DNA of 64,000 nucleotides from Eutreptiella sp. 'Long Island Sound 2002' (GCA_964036045.1 OZ038381.1:152228352-152292351); one strand, 5' to 3'. Shown: positions 1 to 9,405, counted from the first letter of the stretch. The notes: generated by a model from the sequence alone, not told the origin. Numbers and translations: made by a program.

Positions 1-168
1 ACCGATATCAACAATCTTTCCAACTCTTGTGACTTGAGGGTGCAGACAATGTCCTCTTGTGTTGTGCAACGCTTTGCTAGTGTCCATGGCATGGGCATAC
101 CATCTAAAAGAGTGAAACCACATTCAACCCCTAGGAAAACAGTTGCCTCGGTACACCACTTTCTAGGT
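1..168. other. Left flank of DNA transposon, no gene assigned
   Basis: This short stretch precedes the first CAGTAA terminal motif. One minus-strand frame is open across most of it, but I recognise no domain, and it does not continue the retrotransposon that lies on the right side of the transposon. It may be part of another element cut by the window edge. Confidence 0.3.
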
Positions 169-405
169 CAGTAAGGGGGGTCAGTAAGGGGGTTACTGAC
201 TCAGTATGGGGGTCAGTAAGGGGGGGGTTACTGAGTCAGTAAAGGGGTTACTGAGTCAGTAAGGTGGGGTCAGTAACCCCCTTACTGAGTCAGTAAGGGG
301 GGGGGTTACTGAGTCAGTAAGGGCGTTCCTGACCCCACCTTACTGACTCAGTAACCCCCCTACTGACTCAGTAACCCCCCCCCTTACTGACCCCCCTTAC
401 TGCCC
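165..405. repeat. Left subterminal repeats of the transposon
   Basis: About a dozen copies of GTCAGTAAGGGGG and its complement CCCCCTTACTGAC are arranged head-to-tail and head-to-head. The spacers are mostly runs of G or C. Dense subterminal copies of one word are typical of transposase-binding sites; the symmetrical TTACTGACTCAGTAA cores could form hairpins. Confidence 0.75.
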
Positions 406-468
406 CCAATTGATGAGTAGAGACGAACGCAACAAGGATGCCGTTTTCCTTGTGCACAGCTTTTTATA

Positions 469-1896
469 ATGGAAGCGGCGGTTGATACGTTTGAGGCGCA
501 CCTGCAACGTCTCACCCTTACACCACTGGAAGCCCTGAAAGACCCCAAGACCAAGGCACAACTCAAGAAGTGCCTTGCACCCGTGGCAAGCGCCCTGCTA
601 GGCACCAACGACACCAACGTTGCCATAGCGGGCACGGGGATAACCTTCGGCATCCCAAGTGACGGCGGTGACGACTCTGATACCCCCGTGGAGGAGGCTG
701 CTTCCCTTGTTGAGCGGATGATCGACATGCAAGGTAGTGTGCGGCAGTTATACAAGCTGCCACGTACTTGCTTGCGGGCCGACTTGGATAAAGCCCGCCG
801 CCACATGCGCCCCTACACAGCCCACCCGATTGCTGTCTTTGGCAATGCCATGTCCCAAAGAGCCGCTGCCGCTGTCCCACTATGGGATGTGGTGAGCACA
901 CAAGTTGCATTGGCACAACAGTGCCAAATGCCTCCCCCTACGGACACTAAGATCAAGGTCATTGTAGCCCCAGATGCCACACCCCTGTGGCGCACATCGG
1001 CCACGCGCTGCGACGTCTACGTCCACGTGTGGGGTACCCCGAGTCGAGCCAGCGATGTAAGGAGGTGGGCCACATGGTGGGCCCTTGATGGTCCTGACGA
1101 TGGACGATGCCTCCGTGCCGTCGACCGGCTTGCCGGCCTAGACAGGGAGGTTGAAGACCTCGAGCAGGATAGGGATATAATGTGGGGGGGTACAAGGTAC
1201 ACTTTTGAGGTGTTTGTCACCGGGGATGGAAAGCTGATGTTAGTCAGTAACACTGGCGACAAGTGTTGGTGTTGTGGCAATGTGGGAAGCATGGTTCCCA
1301 CCGATTTTGTCGACGCCCTGTGCCGTTGGGGCTCTTTTCTTACCTCCGTCCCACTAAGGCGGCGCATTGGTGATAATAATCATTGTGCCTGCCGTGTTTT
1401 AAATGCCATTTTGACGCAGGTGGGTTGGATGGTTGAAGATTGGGTAGCAGCCGACCACAGCAAGCGTGGTGCTGTGAAGGAGTTACAGCAACTCCATCAG
1501 CATGTACAAGCTGAGGCAGAGGCAATCCCACCTGCTGAACGCTTGCAGCAGAAACAAACAAAGGACGGAACGTTTAGTCTGACCTCTAGCGCCTTGTTCT
1601 GGAGGAATCACCAAACACCAGACAAGTTGGTTGTGATCTTGTGTAGCCACTTTGAGTGTGAGGTGGTCGGGGAGAGAGGAATGCGTGCCCATGTCCTTAT
1701 TAAGCTATTGTTGCGGGCTTTCCGCAGGTATGTCCAGTCTGTGGAGGGAAAAGGAGTACCTCACCCCCACTCCAGTTGCCCAAGCTCAGGCACATGCCCG
1801 TCAGTTTGGCGAGTGTTGGAGTGCCTTGGGGTGCAAGCCCACAACGTGGGCCCATTGGGCCGGGTGTCACAGTGGCAAATTTTTGGGGATGTATAG
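469..1896 (+). CDS. Transposase-like protein, N-terminal part
   Basis: This 475-residue ORF is the only sizeable gene inside the CAGTAA-ended transposon. It starts at the ATG at 469, just past the left repeats. Visible features are an acidic-containing segment 'DATPLWRTSATR', a later 'VTGDGKLMLV' followed by the metal-binding-type pair CWCC, and 'HCACRVLNAIL'. This order (D; GD.K; CxxC; H..R) matches my recollection of a large family of multi-copy transposase-like proteins in algae and cnidarians; the catalytic assignment is inference. The last ~50 residues of this frame (after about 1740) lose family-like character, while the +2 frame gains it, so a frameshift or short intron lies near 1690-1750. 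The sequence TTTCCGCAG at that point could be a splice acceptor. Confidence 0.5.
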   Translation: MEAAVDTFEAHLQRLTLTPLEALKDPKTKAQLKKCLAPVASALLGTNDTNVAIAGTGITFGIPSDGGDDSDTPVEEAASLVERMIDMQGSVRQLYKLPRTCLRADLDKARRHMRPYTAHPIAVFGNAMSQRAAAAVPLWDVVSTQVALAQQCQMPPPTDTKIKVIVAPDATPLWRTSATRCDVYVHVWGTPSRASDVRRWATWWALDGPDDGRCLRAVDRLAGLDREVEDLEQDRDIMWGGTRYTFEVFVTGDGKLMLVSNTGDKCWCCGNVGSMVPTDFVDALCRWGSFLTSVPLRRRIGDNNHCACRVLNAILTQVGWMVEDWVAADHSKRGAVKELQQLHQHVQAEAEAIPPAERLQQKQTKDGTFSLTSSALFWRNHQTPDKLVVILCSHFECEVVGERGMRAHVLIKLLLRAFRRYVQSVEGKGVPHPHSSCPSSGTCPSVWRVLECLGVQAHNVGPLGRVSQWQIFGDV

Positions 1897-2185
1897 ATCT
1901 TTGTACCCTTTCTCTAGCATCCCCATTGAGTACCGCAACCGGACCTTCAAAGTCCGGTTGAAAAACAGTATGAGAGGTTGGTGCTTGAAGATGCCGCGAG
2001 TGACGAGGCGTGGTATGGCCCATGTGGTCAACACGGATGCACCCGCCCCGGGTGTACAGTTGCGCAAGGCCAAGGGAGGAAAAGGGAGGCTTTGTTGGCA
2101 CGCAAACGACGAAGGGCTGAGTGATACATTTGATACTTGCCTGACTTCTTCATGCCCTAGTGTTGCTACGGTTAAAACACAGTAA
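1652..2185 (+). CDS. Transposase-like protein, C-terminal part in a second frame
   Basis: This overlapping frame (177 codons) carries what looks like the true C-terminus of the gene at 469. From about 1750 it contains 'TTWAHWAGCHSGKFL' and 'FSSIPIEYRNRTFKVRLKN', a pattern (W.H; FS..P.E.RN...K) that I associate with the C-terminal end of the same family. It ends at a TAA just before the right subterminal repeats. A frame change between the two ORFs is therefore needed; either an intron, a sequencing indel or decay explains it. The first ~30 residues of this frame are probably not translated. Confidence 0.45.
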   Translation: MSVRWSGREECVPMSLLSYCCGLSAGMSSLWREKEYLTPTPVAQAQAHARQFGECWSALGCKPTTWAHWAGCHSGKFLGMYRSLYPFSSIPIEYRNRTFKVRLKNSMRGWCLKMPRVTRRGMAHVVNTDAPAPGVQLRKAKGGKGRLCWHANDEGLSDTFDTCLTSSCPSVATVKTQ

Positions 2186-2345
2186 GGGGGGTCAGTAAGG
2201 GGGTTGCTGACTCAGTAAGGGGGGTCAATAAGGGGGGGTTACTGAGTGAGTAAGGGGGTTACTAAGTCACTAAGGGGGTCAGTAACCCCCCCTATTGAGT
2301 TGGGTTAGTGCGGTAGTAAGGGTGTCAATAAGGGGGGTTACTGAG
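2178..2345. repeat. Right subterminal repeats of the transposon
   Basis: The same CAGTAAGGGGG word family as at the left end resumes immediately after the stop codon of the transposase-like gene, with some diverged copies (CAATAAGGGG, CACTAAGGGG). A non-repetitive stretch follows at 2346-2500, and the last copies lie at 2499-2533, where the element ends. Confidence 0.7.
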
Positions 2346-2535
2346 TTTTGGGGGGGTTCCGCGAAATCGACACACCATGGAGTTCCGGGTAAACGAAGTT
2401 ATACACCTCTAGAGTGGACATAGGGAAGTGTGTTGGACCACCCAGGGTGGAGAGAAAACAACCGGGACACATGTTTGGGAGGGGGGGCAAAGTCAAACTC
2501 AGTAAGGGGGGGTTACTATGCACCCCCTTACTGTG

Positions 2536-3099
2536 TTACACCCCAAAAGCCTTGGTACCCCACACTTGACCCGGGGAGGGCATTGATAAACCCTTGGCGT
2601 CGATGAACAACCCCTCCTCTGGCCCGAATGACATCTCGTTCAGGGTGATGGAATCCAGCGTCGACTTGAGACCTTCCAGCGGACATGGGGTGGATCCCAT
2701 GCCGGTTATGACCAGGATCCCCTTCGCCCTATCCGCGACGATCTTCTCCACCGTACGTCTGGTATTTTCCAGGGAGCCATGCCAATACATGGGCCCCCAC
2801 TCCTTCAAACCCCAATGCCTGTGCCAGTCTGAGTCTCCTCGATGCCAATGCCTCCTACACTTCCTCAAAGGTGGGGCATCCCGGGAAGCGAAGATATCCG
2901 TCTCGGGCGCTTCGGCTCCCAGCGTCTGAATAATCCTGGCATACACCTGCGGCGCCATTCCATACTCAGTGAGCTGAACTCGGCGGTCTCCTCTGGACTT
3001 GGCATCCACAGCTTGCACCGCTTGGACGATCCGATCCTCTTCCTCAGCATCCCTTGGGATGATCCGCATGCATAGTCCGTGGACAGCCATGTAAGGCAT
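2536..3099 (-). pseudogene. Post-protease DIFAS domain, frameshifted and truncated
   Basis: This frame continues the protease ORF after an apparent indel at ~3095. It contains 'ETDIFASRDAPP' and, 40 residues later, 'GPMYWHGSLENT', then 'VADRAKGILVITGMG'. The layout matches the domain in the second element (ELFAS ... YANPPF ... CTPTW at 56.9-57.1 kb). Here, however, the NPPF box is replaced by WHGSL, so any methyltransferase-like active site would be lost. The frame ends at 2536, two bases from the DNA transposon end. What was downstream (reverse transcriptase, integrase) is missing. Confidence 0.5.
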
Positions 3100-3821
3100 T
3101 CATCATCCTCCCGGACCAGCGTTGCACGATGGGGAAGGGCTCCAATGGCGTTTCCCACCATGAAGTCATACCCCATGATCATATCCCAATCTGTAATGTC
3201 GGCCACATAGAAGTTCCCAGATAGAGTGCTTCTCTTCGCCAAATCAGGGCGGTTCAAGCGCTCATGCTCCCAGAATTCCATACTGATAGTGGCCTCATGG
3301 GTGCCACCACCCATAATCTCTCGAATGGCCACCTTCAGGCGTACCGGTCTACGGCTGGGCTGCAGCGATTCCTCCTTGAACAACCCTCTCCGGACCAGGC
3401 TCACCTGTGCACCTGTATCCACCAAAACATCCACCACCAACTCCTCTTGTCCGCACCGTACACGCACCTTCAAGTGCAACTGCCGCTCGTCACCCTGCGG
3501 TGTATGGACGACTCTCACGGCATGCAACTCTAGCACATCCGGGTGCATCAGGACTTCGAGGGTATGGTCACGGATGGTGGAGATCCTGGGCTGGTCCTGC
3601 CTGTCCACAGGGCTCTCCGTGGTCGCTCCTGCTATCTTGCCACGCCCCTTGCCCACATACACTTCCCTTGGCAGGGCGCTCCAGGGGTTGGGAGTGACAA
3701 AGCTCAGTCGTTTCGGCTCGTCTGGAGCCTTCTTCGGCACCCGATGTGCCTTCGCTTTCTCTAGGATTTGACTGTATTTCGGAGGACAGGCCTCCGGGGT
3801 CCCACTCCCGTGGGGGCTCAT
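2865..3821 (-). CDS. Retroviral-type aspartic protease
   Basis: A 318-codon ORF follows Gag without any gap. The active-site loop is 'VLVDTGAQVSLV' at residues 132-143, and the second conserved segment is 'DMIMGYDFM' near residue 212, the equivalent of the family's hydrophobic-G-D/R-F motif. It would cleave the Gag and Pol polyproteins. The last ~70 residues of this frame look like out-of-frame translation: the continuation 'MAVHGLCMRIIPRDAEEEDR' is in a different frame from about 3095, beside a GAT-GAT repeat, so a small indel has broken the protease from the next domain. Confidence 0.8.
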   Translation of the reverse strand: MSPHGSGTPEACPPKYSQILEKAKAHRVPKKAPDEPKRLSFVTPNPWSALPREVYVGKGRGKIAGATTESPVDRQDQPRISTIRDHTLEVLMHPDVLELHAVRVVHTPQGDERQLHLKVRVRCGQEELVVDVLVDTGAQVSLVRRGLFKEESLQPSRRPVRLKVAIREIMGGGTHEATISMEFWEHERLNRPDLAKRSTLSGNFYVADITDWDMIMGYDFMVGNAIGALPHRATLVREDDECLTWLSTDYACGSSQGMLRKRIGSSKRCKLWMPSPEETAEFSSLSMEWRRRCMPGLFRRWEPKRPRRISSLPGMPHL

Positions 3822-6353
3822 CTAGACGTGGCCTGCCGCAGCTCCCTCCTGCTGCGATCCGCCCAGACTTTGTCCACCACGGTGCTGGGCTTTGAGTTCC
3901 TCCAACGTCCTCAACATGTCCTCAGCAACCTCCTCGATCGACCTCACGCGTCGGTCTGGGCCGGGTCCTCCACCATAGCCTTTTCCTCCGCCTTTCCCTT
4001 GGCCCTTTCCTTGACCTTTTCCACCGTTTCCGCCCTTTGCCTTCGAATCGGGAATTTGTTCCTCCCTGGGCTTCTTGTCGGGATGGGCGGCGAAGTAGGC
4101 CTTCTTGTCAGCCTCATATACCTTGCAATGCCGGTGGTCATGTGCATGGTTGTTCCCCTTGCCGTAGCAGACCCAGCAACCGTCGTGCTGTGATCTGTAC
4201 TCGCGGAACGAGAGCGGTGGGTTCCCGATCCTCCGCGGTTCCTTGCGGTTCTTGTTGAACCTTGGTTCCAGGCGGTTCCCCCTGGACCTGTTCTGCCCAT
4301 GCTCCTTCATATTGTGCGCTACGAACGCGAAGAAGTGGGCTTCTTCATGATCCTCTCGGGTGGTGGCGGTCCAGAGATCCTGGCCGCTTCCAGTCCCTTC
4401 CTCCGCTGTGCCAACTGTGGCTTCGTTGACCTCTCGGTGTTGGCGATCTTCCCGATGGCCTCGATGTCCATTGCCCTGTCGATCCTGCACGTGGGCCTCG
4501 TTCTTGGCGTTGAGCTTCAGTTCCACCCTGATGTACTTCACGATCTCGTCCAGGCTCATGCGAGCGAAGATGACCTGCATCCTCAGCGGCTCTCCGCGCC
4601 TCCACCCCGCGTTGTTGAGGCGCGTCAGCCTTTGCCCCATGGTGTCGCCCAATACCTCCACGTACACGGCGTTCATGAACCCCAACATTCGGCTGGGCTC
4701 GCCGAGGTTTTGCCAGACTAACACCATTGTTCCGGCGTGGGTGTCCTCCGATGCCATGATCCGTACGGCCACGCGCTTCTTCGCTCTCTTCTTCCCCTTG
4801 TCCTCCACCCTCTTCTTCCAGTGGCCGGGGAGGACGTCCTTGAGCAGGTGTCGAATCTCGCTGGACTCATTCCAGGCCTCCACCAGCTTGAGGCTTCTTC
4901 GGCACTGCAGATGTATCGATTCCATTCCAGGACCCGCAACTCTCCGCAGTCCAGCGGCAGCGAAATGGACCACAAATCCTGCAACTTCTGATTTGGGGGC
5001 GTCCACTCGCTCCTCGTCCTCCAGCCACTGGAGGCAGGCCTGCTCCGTCTGGATCAATCCCTCACGGATCTGATCCCTGAGCTCCTCCTTCAGGTCCTGC
5101 GCCAGCCTGTATGGGAATGTCCGACATACCCACTTGTCCCTTGGCGCTCCCTTCATCTCGCCGACGACCTCCTCGGCGAAGTCCTCCCAATCCAGGATGA
5201 AGTCATCCAGGTTGGAGGGGTTGCCATCGTAGTAGGGGATTTCAATTCCCCTGAGATCGTCAATCCTGATGGCGTCTCCGACAACCGCAGCCACCACTCC
5301 ACCGAGACGGATACCATCTGTGGCCGGGGGGTGTGAGTACACTCCCCGTACATCCCTCTCCTCCATGGAGTGCGGTCCAGTTGGGCCTGAACCCACCGGG
5401 TTTGGGATGCGGGAAGGACTTGCTCCACCGGCTGGCCATATCCTGGTAGTGGGGTCCCTCACCCACAGATTTCCGCCTGGATGGCCTCGACCATGTCTGT
5501 CGGCCCTTCCCATGGTTCGCCCCTGCATGGTCTGGATCTCCTCTTCCGCATAAACTGCATGGGCAGTCATAGCTTTTGGTGGATCCTGGGCGGCATGGGA
5601 CATCTGTACCGTCAGGCTCCTCAGGTCCGTGGTTGCGTGCTCTTCCCGCATGGACCCACCCGGTGCCGTATGCTCCCCGAGCATTATGGATTCGCTGAAC
5701 ATGGGAACAAACGGCAGCGCACCCGGGTCAACACGCGGAGGCGCGTAAGGTGCCTCTGCAGGGCCCCCCATGGGTTTCTCCATAGCGCTCCTGAGGGTCT
5801 TAACCCGCTCCACCAGGTCTGCCGTTGCCGGCCTTGCCGGGACCTCCGGACCCGAGGCGAGGGGTTGTAACTCCTCTAGCCTTTTCAGGCGCCCCGACAT
5901 GTCCTCCACCAGGTGGACGAGGCTGTCCACCACTCGCTGCTGCTTCTGCAGGGCCATGTCCAGCTTCTCCCGGTACCGGTCCCGCTCCGCTCGCAGCTCC
6001 GCCATGTCTCTCTCCGCTTCCGACTGGTCATCCAGGATCCCCGCGATGTCCTCCTCTAGGCCGTCCTTCTGGTTGTCCAGGCGGTCGAGGTGCTGCAGGA
6101 TGGCGTCCATCCCCATCTTTGGGTACTTGCCGATGAAGAAGGATACGTGCTTGCAGTGGCACTCAACGTGCTTTCCACCTGATCCGGCGCATCCCACGGT
6201 TCCTGGCGCCTCGGACTCTTCCGCTATGGGTGTGTCGCCCATGTTATCCCGCTTCCGCGCCGTTCTGGCTCTGGTAGGCCTCTCCAACGCCTCGGCGTCA
6301 TGCTCCAGGCTGGGTTCGAGGGCCGCGTGCGCCCTTGTGGGCGGTCTGGCCAT
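3822..6353 (-). CDS. gag: Gag polyprotein with CCHC-like zinc knuckle
   Basis: This 843-codon ORF encodes the structural protein of the retrotransposon. Residues about 75-160 are strongly heptad-like and rich in Glu, Lys, Arg and Leu, a likely coiled coil. A central capsid-like stretch contains 'PYYDGNPSNLDDFILDWEDF', the usual pattern at the start of a retrotransposon Gag domain. Near residue 730 is a knuckle of the form C-x2-C-x6-H-x6-C (CWVCYGKGNNH...HC). The C-terminus is a Gly/Lys-rich tract that should bind RNA. It ends at TAG (3822-3824), with the protease ATG immediately following in frame. The preceding leader ORF is also in this frame. Confidence 0.8.
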   Translation of the reverse strand: MARPPTRAHAALEPSLEHDAEALERPTRARTARKRDNMGDTPIAEESEAPGTVGCAGSGGKHVECHCKHVSFFIGKYPKMGMDAILQHLDRLDNQKDGLEEDIAGILDDQSEAERDMAELRAERDRYREKLDMALQKQQRVVDSLVHLVEDMSGRLKRLEELQPLASGPEVPARPATADLVERVKTLRSAMEKPMGGPAEAPYAPPRVDPGALPFVPMFSESIMLGEHTAPGGSMREEHATTDLRSLTVQMSHAAQDPPKAMTAHAVYAEEEIQTMQGRTMGRADRHGRGHPGGNLWVRDPTTRIWPAGGASPSRIPNPVGSGPTGPHSMEERDVRGVYSHPPATDGIRLGGVVAAVVGDAIRIDDLRGIEIPYYDGNPSNLDDFILDWEDFAEEVVGEMKGAPRDKWVCRTFPYRLAQDLKEELRDQIREGLIQTEQACLQWLEDEERVDAPKSEVAGFVVHFAAAGLRRVAGPGMESIHLQCRRSLKLVEAWNESSEIRHLLKDVLPGHWKKRVEDKGKKRAKKRVAVRIMASEDTHAGTMVLVWQNLGEPSRMLGFMNAVYVEVLGDTMGQRLTRLNNAGWRRGEPLRMQVIFARMSLDEIVKYIRVELKLNAKNEAHVQDRQGNGHRGHREDRQHREVNEATVGTAEEGTGSGQDLWTATTREDHEEAHFFAFVAHNMKEHGQNRSRGNRLEPRFNKNRKEPRRIGNPPLSFREYRSQHDGCWVCYGKGNNHAHDHRHCKVYEADKKAYFAAHPDKKPREEQIPDSKAKGGNGGKGQGKGQGKGGGKGYGGGPGPDRRVRSIEEVAEDMLRTLEELKAQHRGGQSLGGSQQEGAAAGHV

Positions 6354-6875
6354 CTACTCCAACTCCGAGAGGAAAGCGGTCCGATAGCCATCGGAATGCC
6401 CCTCGGAATCTGCAGCTGACCACAGCCTGACCGGGCTGGGATCCGTCTCCATCGCCCTGGCTTCCGCCGCGGGTTTTGGGGACCCGCGCTTCCGGTAACG
6501 CCGGGCCCTGCCGTTGCTGCCCGTCTCCTCCAACTCCTCCGCAGCGGAGCGGAGATTGCAAGCCTTGCGGCATTGCCTTTCCCACATGGAGGCCAGGTCC
6601 TCCATGTCTAGCCCATGTCCTACAAGGGCTCTCCGTCCTGAGCATCTTCGCTCTTCTCGGGCTTCCAAGTCCAGCGTCGACTCCACGGACTCCACGATCT
6701 GCACCCGGGGCGTCCTTGGGCAGGGCTCATGAGGGCCCAAATCCCCGGTGCGACGGTAGGGGGCAGGTAAACCTCTGCTACCATCAAGAAGGTCCCTACC
6801 AGGACCAGCCCCTGCTGTACCCCTTCCACCATTTCCTGTCACTCCTATGGTCTTGCTTCCCACCAGGTTCTGCAT
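6354..6875 (-). CDS. Leader ORF in frame with Gag
   Basis: This ORF of 173 codons starts at an ATG (6873-6875) and ends with TAG at 6354-6356. The very next codon is the ATG of Gag in the same frame. The protein is Arg- and Glu-rich with no recognised domain; a segment 'SMWERQCRKACNLRSAAEELEE' region looks helical and charged. It may be the N-terminal part of a longer Gag produced by stop-codon readthrough, or a separate product made by stop-start reinitiation. The matching TAG|ATG junction at the Gag-protease border argues that the arrangement is not accidental. Confidence 0.45.
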   Translation of the reverse strand: MQNLVGSKTIGVTGNGGRGTAGAGPGRDLLDGSRGLPAPYRRTGDLGPHEPCPRTPRVQIVESVESTLDLEAREERRCSGRRALVGHGLDMEDLASMWERQCRKACNLRSAAEELEETGSNGRARRYRKRGSPKPAAEARAMETDPSPVRLWSAADSEGHSDGYRTAFLSELE

Positions 6876-7558
6876 GATCTTGCCCTATCCTGCAATATTT
6901 CCCACAAAAAATAGTAAAATATGGCTCCTTCACACAAATCCCGATCCCTTGCAATAACCAACTCCCAAGTACAATAGCTCAAATCCAAATAATCCACACT
7001 GAGGGCTTCCAAGGGTGTTTGAGGTCCCGCGTTGACACGCAACAACTCCTTTCAACACGCCGGTCGTCTCACGGTGCACACGGAGACACGGGCGTTCGGC
7101 ATGTACATAGAATTGTACCAAAATTAATAAAGAAAAAGCCCTGAAATTGGCATATGAACACAAATCAAGCAAAATCGGGCAAAGATGGAAACATACACAA
7201 TCACAGCCATACACCCCTCATTCCCTGGACTCAAGACCTTCCCTTGACTCGCCAACATGATGCCCTGAACCAAGTCAAATAAGATGGCTAAATGCCATGT
7301 GTCAAAAGTCACTACACAAACCCAAAAAAAATGTGTTCACTCCCAAGACTCTAAATCCTAGCCCAATGGGGGAGGTGACGTGTCATGGCCTAGAGTGGCA
7401 CTCAGGACCATGCCCTACCCTGACATAACCTTGGTTGGACTTGGAGTTGATTGGGCTTGGAGAATTGCCCCATGCCGATGACCTCAGAACATAGCAAAAT
7501 TAGGCAAATCACACGGTAGTGCCCAAAATTCAAAATTCAAATTTTTTTTCTTTTCCGG
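6876..7558. other. AT-richer non-coding stretch upstream of gag
   Basis: I see no gene. Runs of A and T (for example near 6905 and 7325) and scattered stop codons suggest untranslated leader or LTR-like DNA, but I cannot find a paired LTR or tRNA primer-binding site. Confidence 0.35.
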
Positions 7559-8645
7559 CCTGCTTGGGTTGGTGCTTGTTTCCTGCCGCCTTCCTTTTCC
7601 TCTGCCCCCCCCCTCTCTTTTTTTGTTTTTTTTTCGTCCTGGTTTTCATCGCTGCCTGCTTGGTTTGCTGTTTGTTTCCTCTGGCCCTCCTTTTCCTCGC
7701 CCCCCCTCCCCACCCCTGGTGCGTGCGTTCCGCCTTGTGCCGTCTGGCTGTGCGGCTGTTCCGTCTGGTGTTTTGCGGTGCCGTCTGGTGTTTTGCGGTG
7801 CCGTGTTGCTGTGTTCTGTGCTGCGTGTCGTGCTGTGGTGTACCGCCTTGCTTTGTTATGGGCTGCTGTTGCTTTTGGTGTGTTCTTCTGTGTTGTGCCG
7901 TGCTGTTGGTGGCTGCTGTGTGTTGGGCCGCCTCTTTGGTCACGTGGTCCCTCTGTGTTGCTCGCGTTGAGGCTGTCTTTCTGTGGTCTGCATTGCTGTG
8001 TGTTGTGCCGTGTCCCTGGGTGCTGTGCTGCGCCGTGTTGCTGCGCGTTGCTCGGCTCTGCGTCCTGTTGCTGTGCGCTGTGTCATGTTGTCTCGCTCTG
8101 TTTGGTGCTGCCGCGCGCTTTCTGGTGCCCTTGGGCGCTGTCTGTTGCCCTGGGGTCCTGTGCACCTCGGCGCTATGTGCTGTCTTGTCTCCCCGCGCTC
8201 TGTGCTCTTTGCAGTGTGCGTTTTGGCGTGGTCTGTTGGTGCGTGCTGTTGTTCGCCGCTGTGCTTTGTGCTGTGTGCGTCCCCAGGTGTGGTGCTGTGC
8301 ATTCCCTGTCCTCTCCGCCCTGTGCGGCACTGCGCTGCGCTGTGCTGGTGGGCTGGCTTCGTGCTGTTTGTTTGGACTGTGCTGCCTCTGGCGCCTGGTG
8401 CTCCAGTCCGTTGCTGTCTGTTGTGCGGTTGCCTGCGGTGCTGTGCTGTGTTGTTGCGCGCTGTGCCGCGTAGTCCTGTGGCTCGCTGTGTTGTGCTGCG
8501 GCCTCCAAAGGGGGGTTGCTGGCTGCCCTGTTGTGCAGTACAGGTTGCTGTGCGGCCCTGTCCTCCCTTTGTGCCCTGCTCCCTCGTGCTGTGCCCTGTG
8601 GTGCTGTGCTGCTGTGTGGTGCTGTGGTGTCCTGTCCTGCTTTTC
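7559..8645. repeat. Strand-asymmetric, nearly A-free low-complexity block
   Basis: For roughly 1.1 kb the plus strand is made almost only of C, T and G, with words such as TGTGCTGTG, GCGCTGT and TTGCTGTGC recurring. Long overlapping ORFs are open in several frames on both strands, which is expected from the composition (few stop codons) and is not evidence of genes. The block begins with T-rich tracts at 7540-7640 and ends at the A/T-rich tract at 8645-8750. Similar blocks recur near 51.8-52.6 kb and 57.9-58.5 kb. Confidence 0.8.
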
Positions 8646-9405
8646 ATTTTTGTTTCTTGCCTGTGTTGATTTGCTTTCTTCTACTTTAAAAAACAACCGC
8701 AAATTTTGTTAAAATTTTTTTTCAGCTTTTGAAAAAAAAAACATATACTACCCAACACGCAGGCTGGGAGGCAGCAAGACCATGTTTGCATCACGGTGTT
8801 ACATGTAACCCCGCAATGGTGGGGGTGTCGTGGATGGTGTCGGCTTTGTGGTCGTGGTGTCCTGGACTTGGCGCCGCGTGATTGCCACCTGCTGCGAAAA
8901 GGAGGTAGAAGCGCCAAGGGGGAAGCACGAGCTGGAGGGGAAGGTACATGGTGAATACCAGAGGGCGTGAGGGAGCGGGTGCAGTGGCGTGGCGTCTTAG
9001 GAAAAATGTTTTTCATATTTTATGCCTTGCTTGCGACGCAGTTTTCTTTGCCTACACGGCGTGTTAGACGACGAGGGGCACAGCCTTACGTTCCTCTTCG
9101 TGTTACGGCGCTTACGGCGCTATTTATTTGTCGATTTAAGTTCGAAGAATTTTAGCGTCGTGATTTAACGCGTTTTGCCGAGCCCTTTTTGCCCTATGCG
9201 CTTTGGACGTTCTTTAGCTTATTTTTCAACTATTTACAGAGTGCTTTCGTCGTGTTTTACTTTTTTTTTTTTCATTCCGGCCTCTGCCGCCAGCGCGCGC
9301 GACACTACGTCACTCATGACCATTTGAGAGATTACCGTTGGGGTTGTTTTTTTGGAACGCAACCTTGGACTACCGTACCACTGTACAACCAAATGACTGC
9401 ATGCA
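8646..9405. other. Unassigned region with poly-A/T tracts
   Basis: The stretch begins with homopolymer runs (AAAATTTTTTTT, then a run of A at 8732), which could be the tail of an inserted element. The remainder shows no recognisable coding sequence or RNA gene. The last part (9340-9405) may include the divergent 5' end of the rbcS pseudogene. Confidence 0.3.

Larger units (their letters stand above)
169..2533 (+). mobile_element. DNA transposon with CAGTAAGGGGG-type inverted ends
   Basis: The left end reads CAGTAAGGGGGG at 169 and the right end reads CCCCCTTACTG ending at 2533, so the tips are inverted copies of each other. Inside both ends the same word is repeated many times in both orientations, often as a palindrome built around CTTACTGACTCAGTAAG. 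A single gene occupies the interior. To the right, the element abuts a truncated LTR retrotransposon exactly at the end of its reading frame, so it probably inserted next to or into that element. I cannot see a convincing target-site duplication. The superfamily is not assigned; the gene resembles multi-copy transposase-like proteins of algae and invertebrates (family resemblance is inference). Confidence 0.6.
2534..6875 (-). mobile_element. Ty3-type LTR retrotransposon fragment (gag-protease-NPPF-like domain)
   Basis: Reading on the minus strand from 6875, the element encodes a leader ORF, a Gag with a CCHC-like knuckle, an aspartic protease, and a domain with the D(I)FAS signature that in the related element at 56.9-57.7 kb sits between protease and reverse transcriptase. 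No reverse transcriptase or integrase follows because the element stops at 2534, where the DNA transposon begins, and the sequence beyond the transposon does not resume it. No LTRs or primer-binding site were found. Classification rests on the domain order and the DTG-type protease. Confidence 0.65.

Noticed and set aside
7519-8712. Long ORFs on both strands (up to 397 codons) in the 7.5-8.7 kb block
   Set aside because: The near absence of A removes stop codons; translations are Cys/Leu/Val or Arg/Thr/His monotony with no domain.
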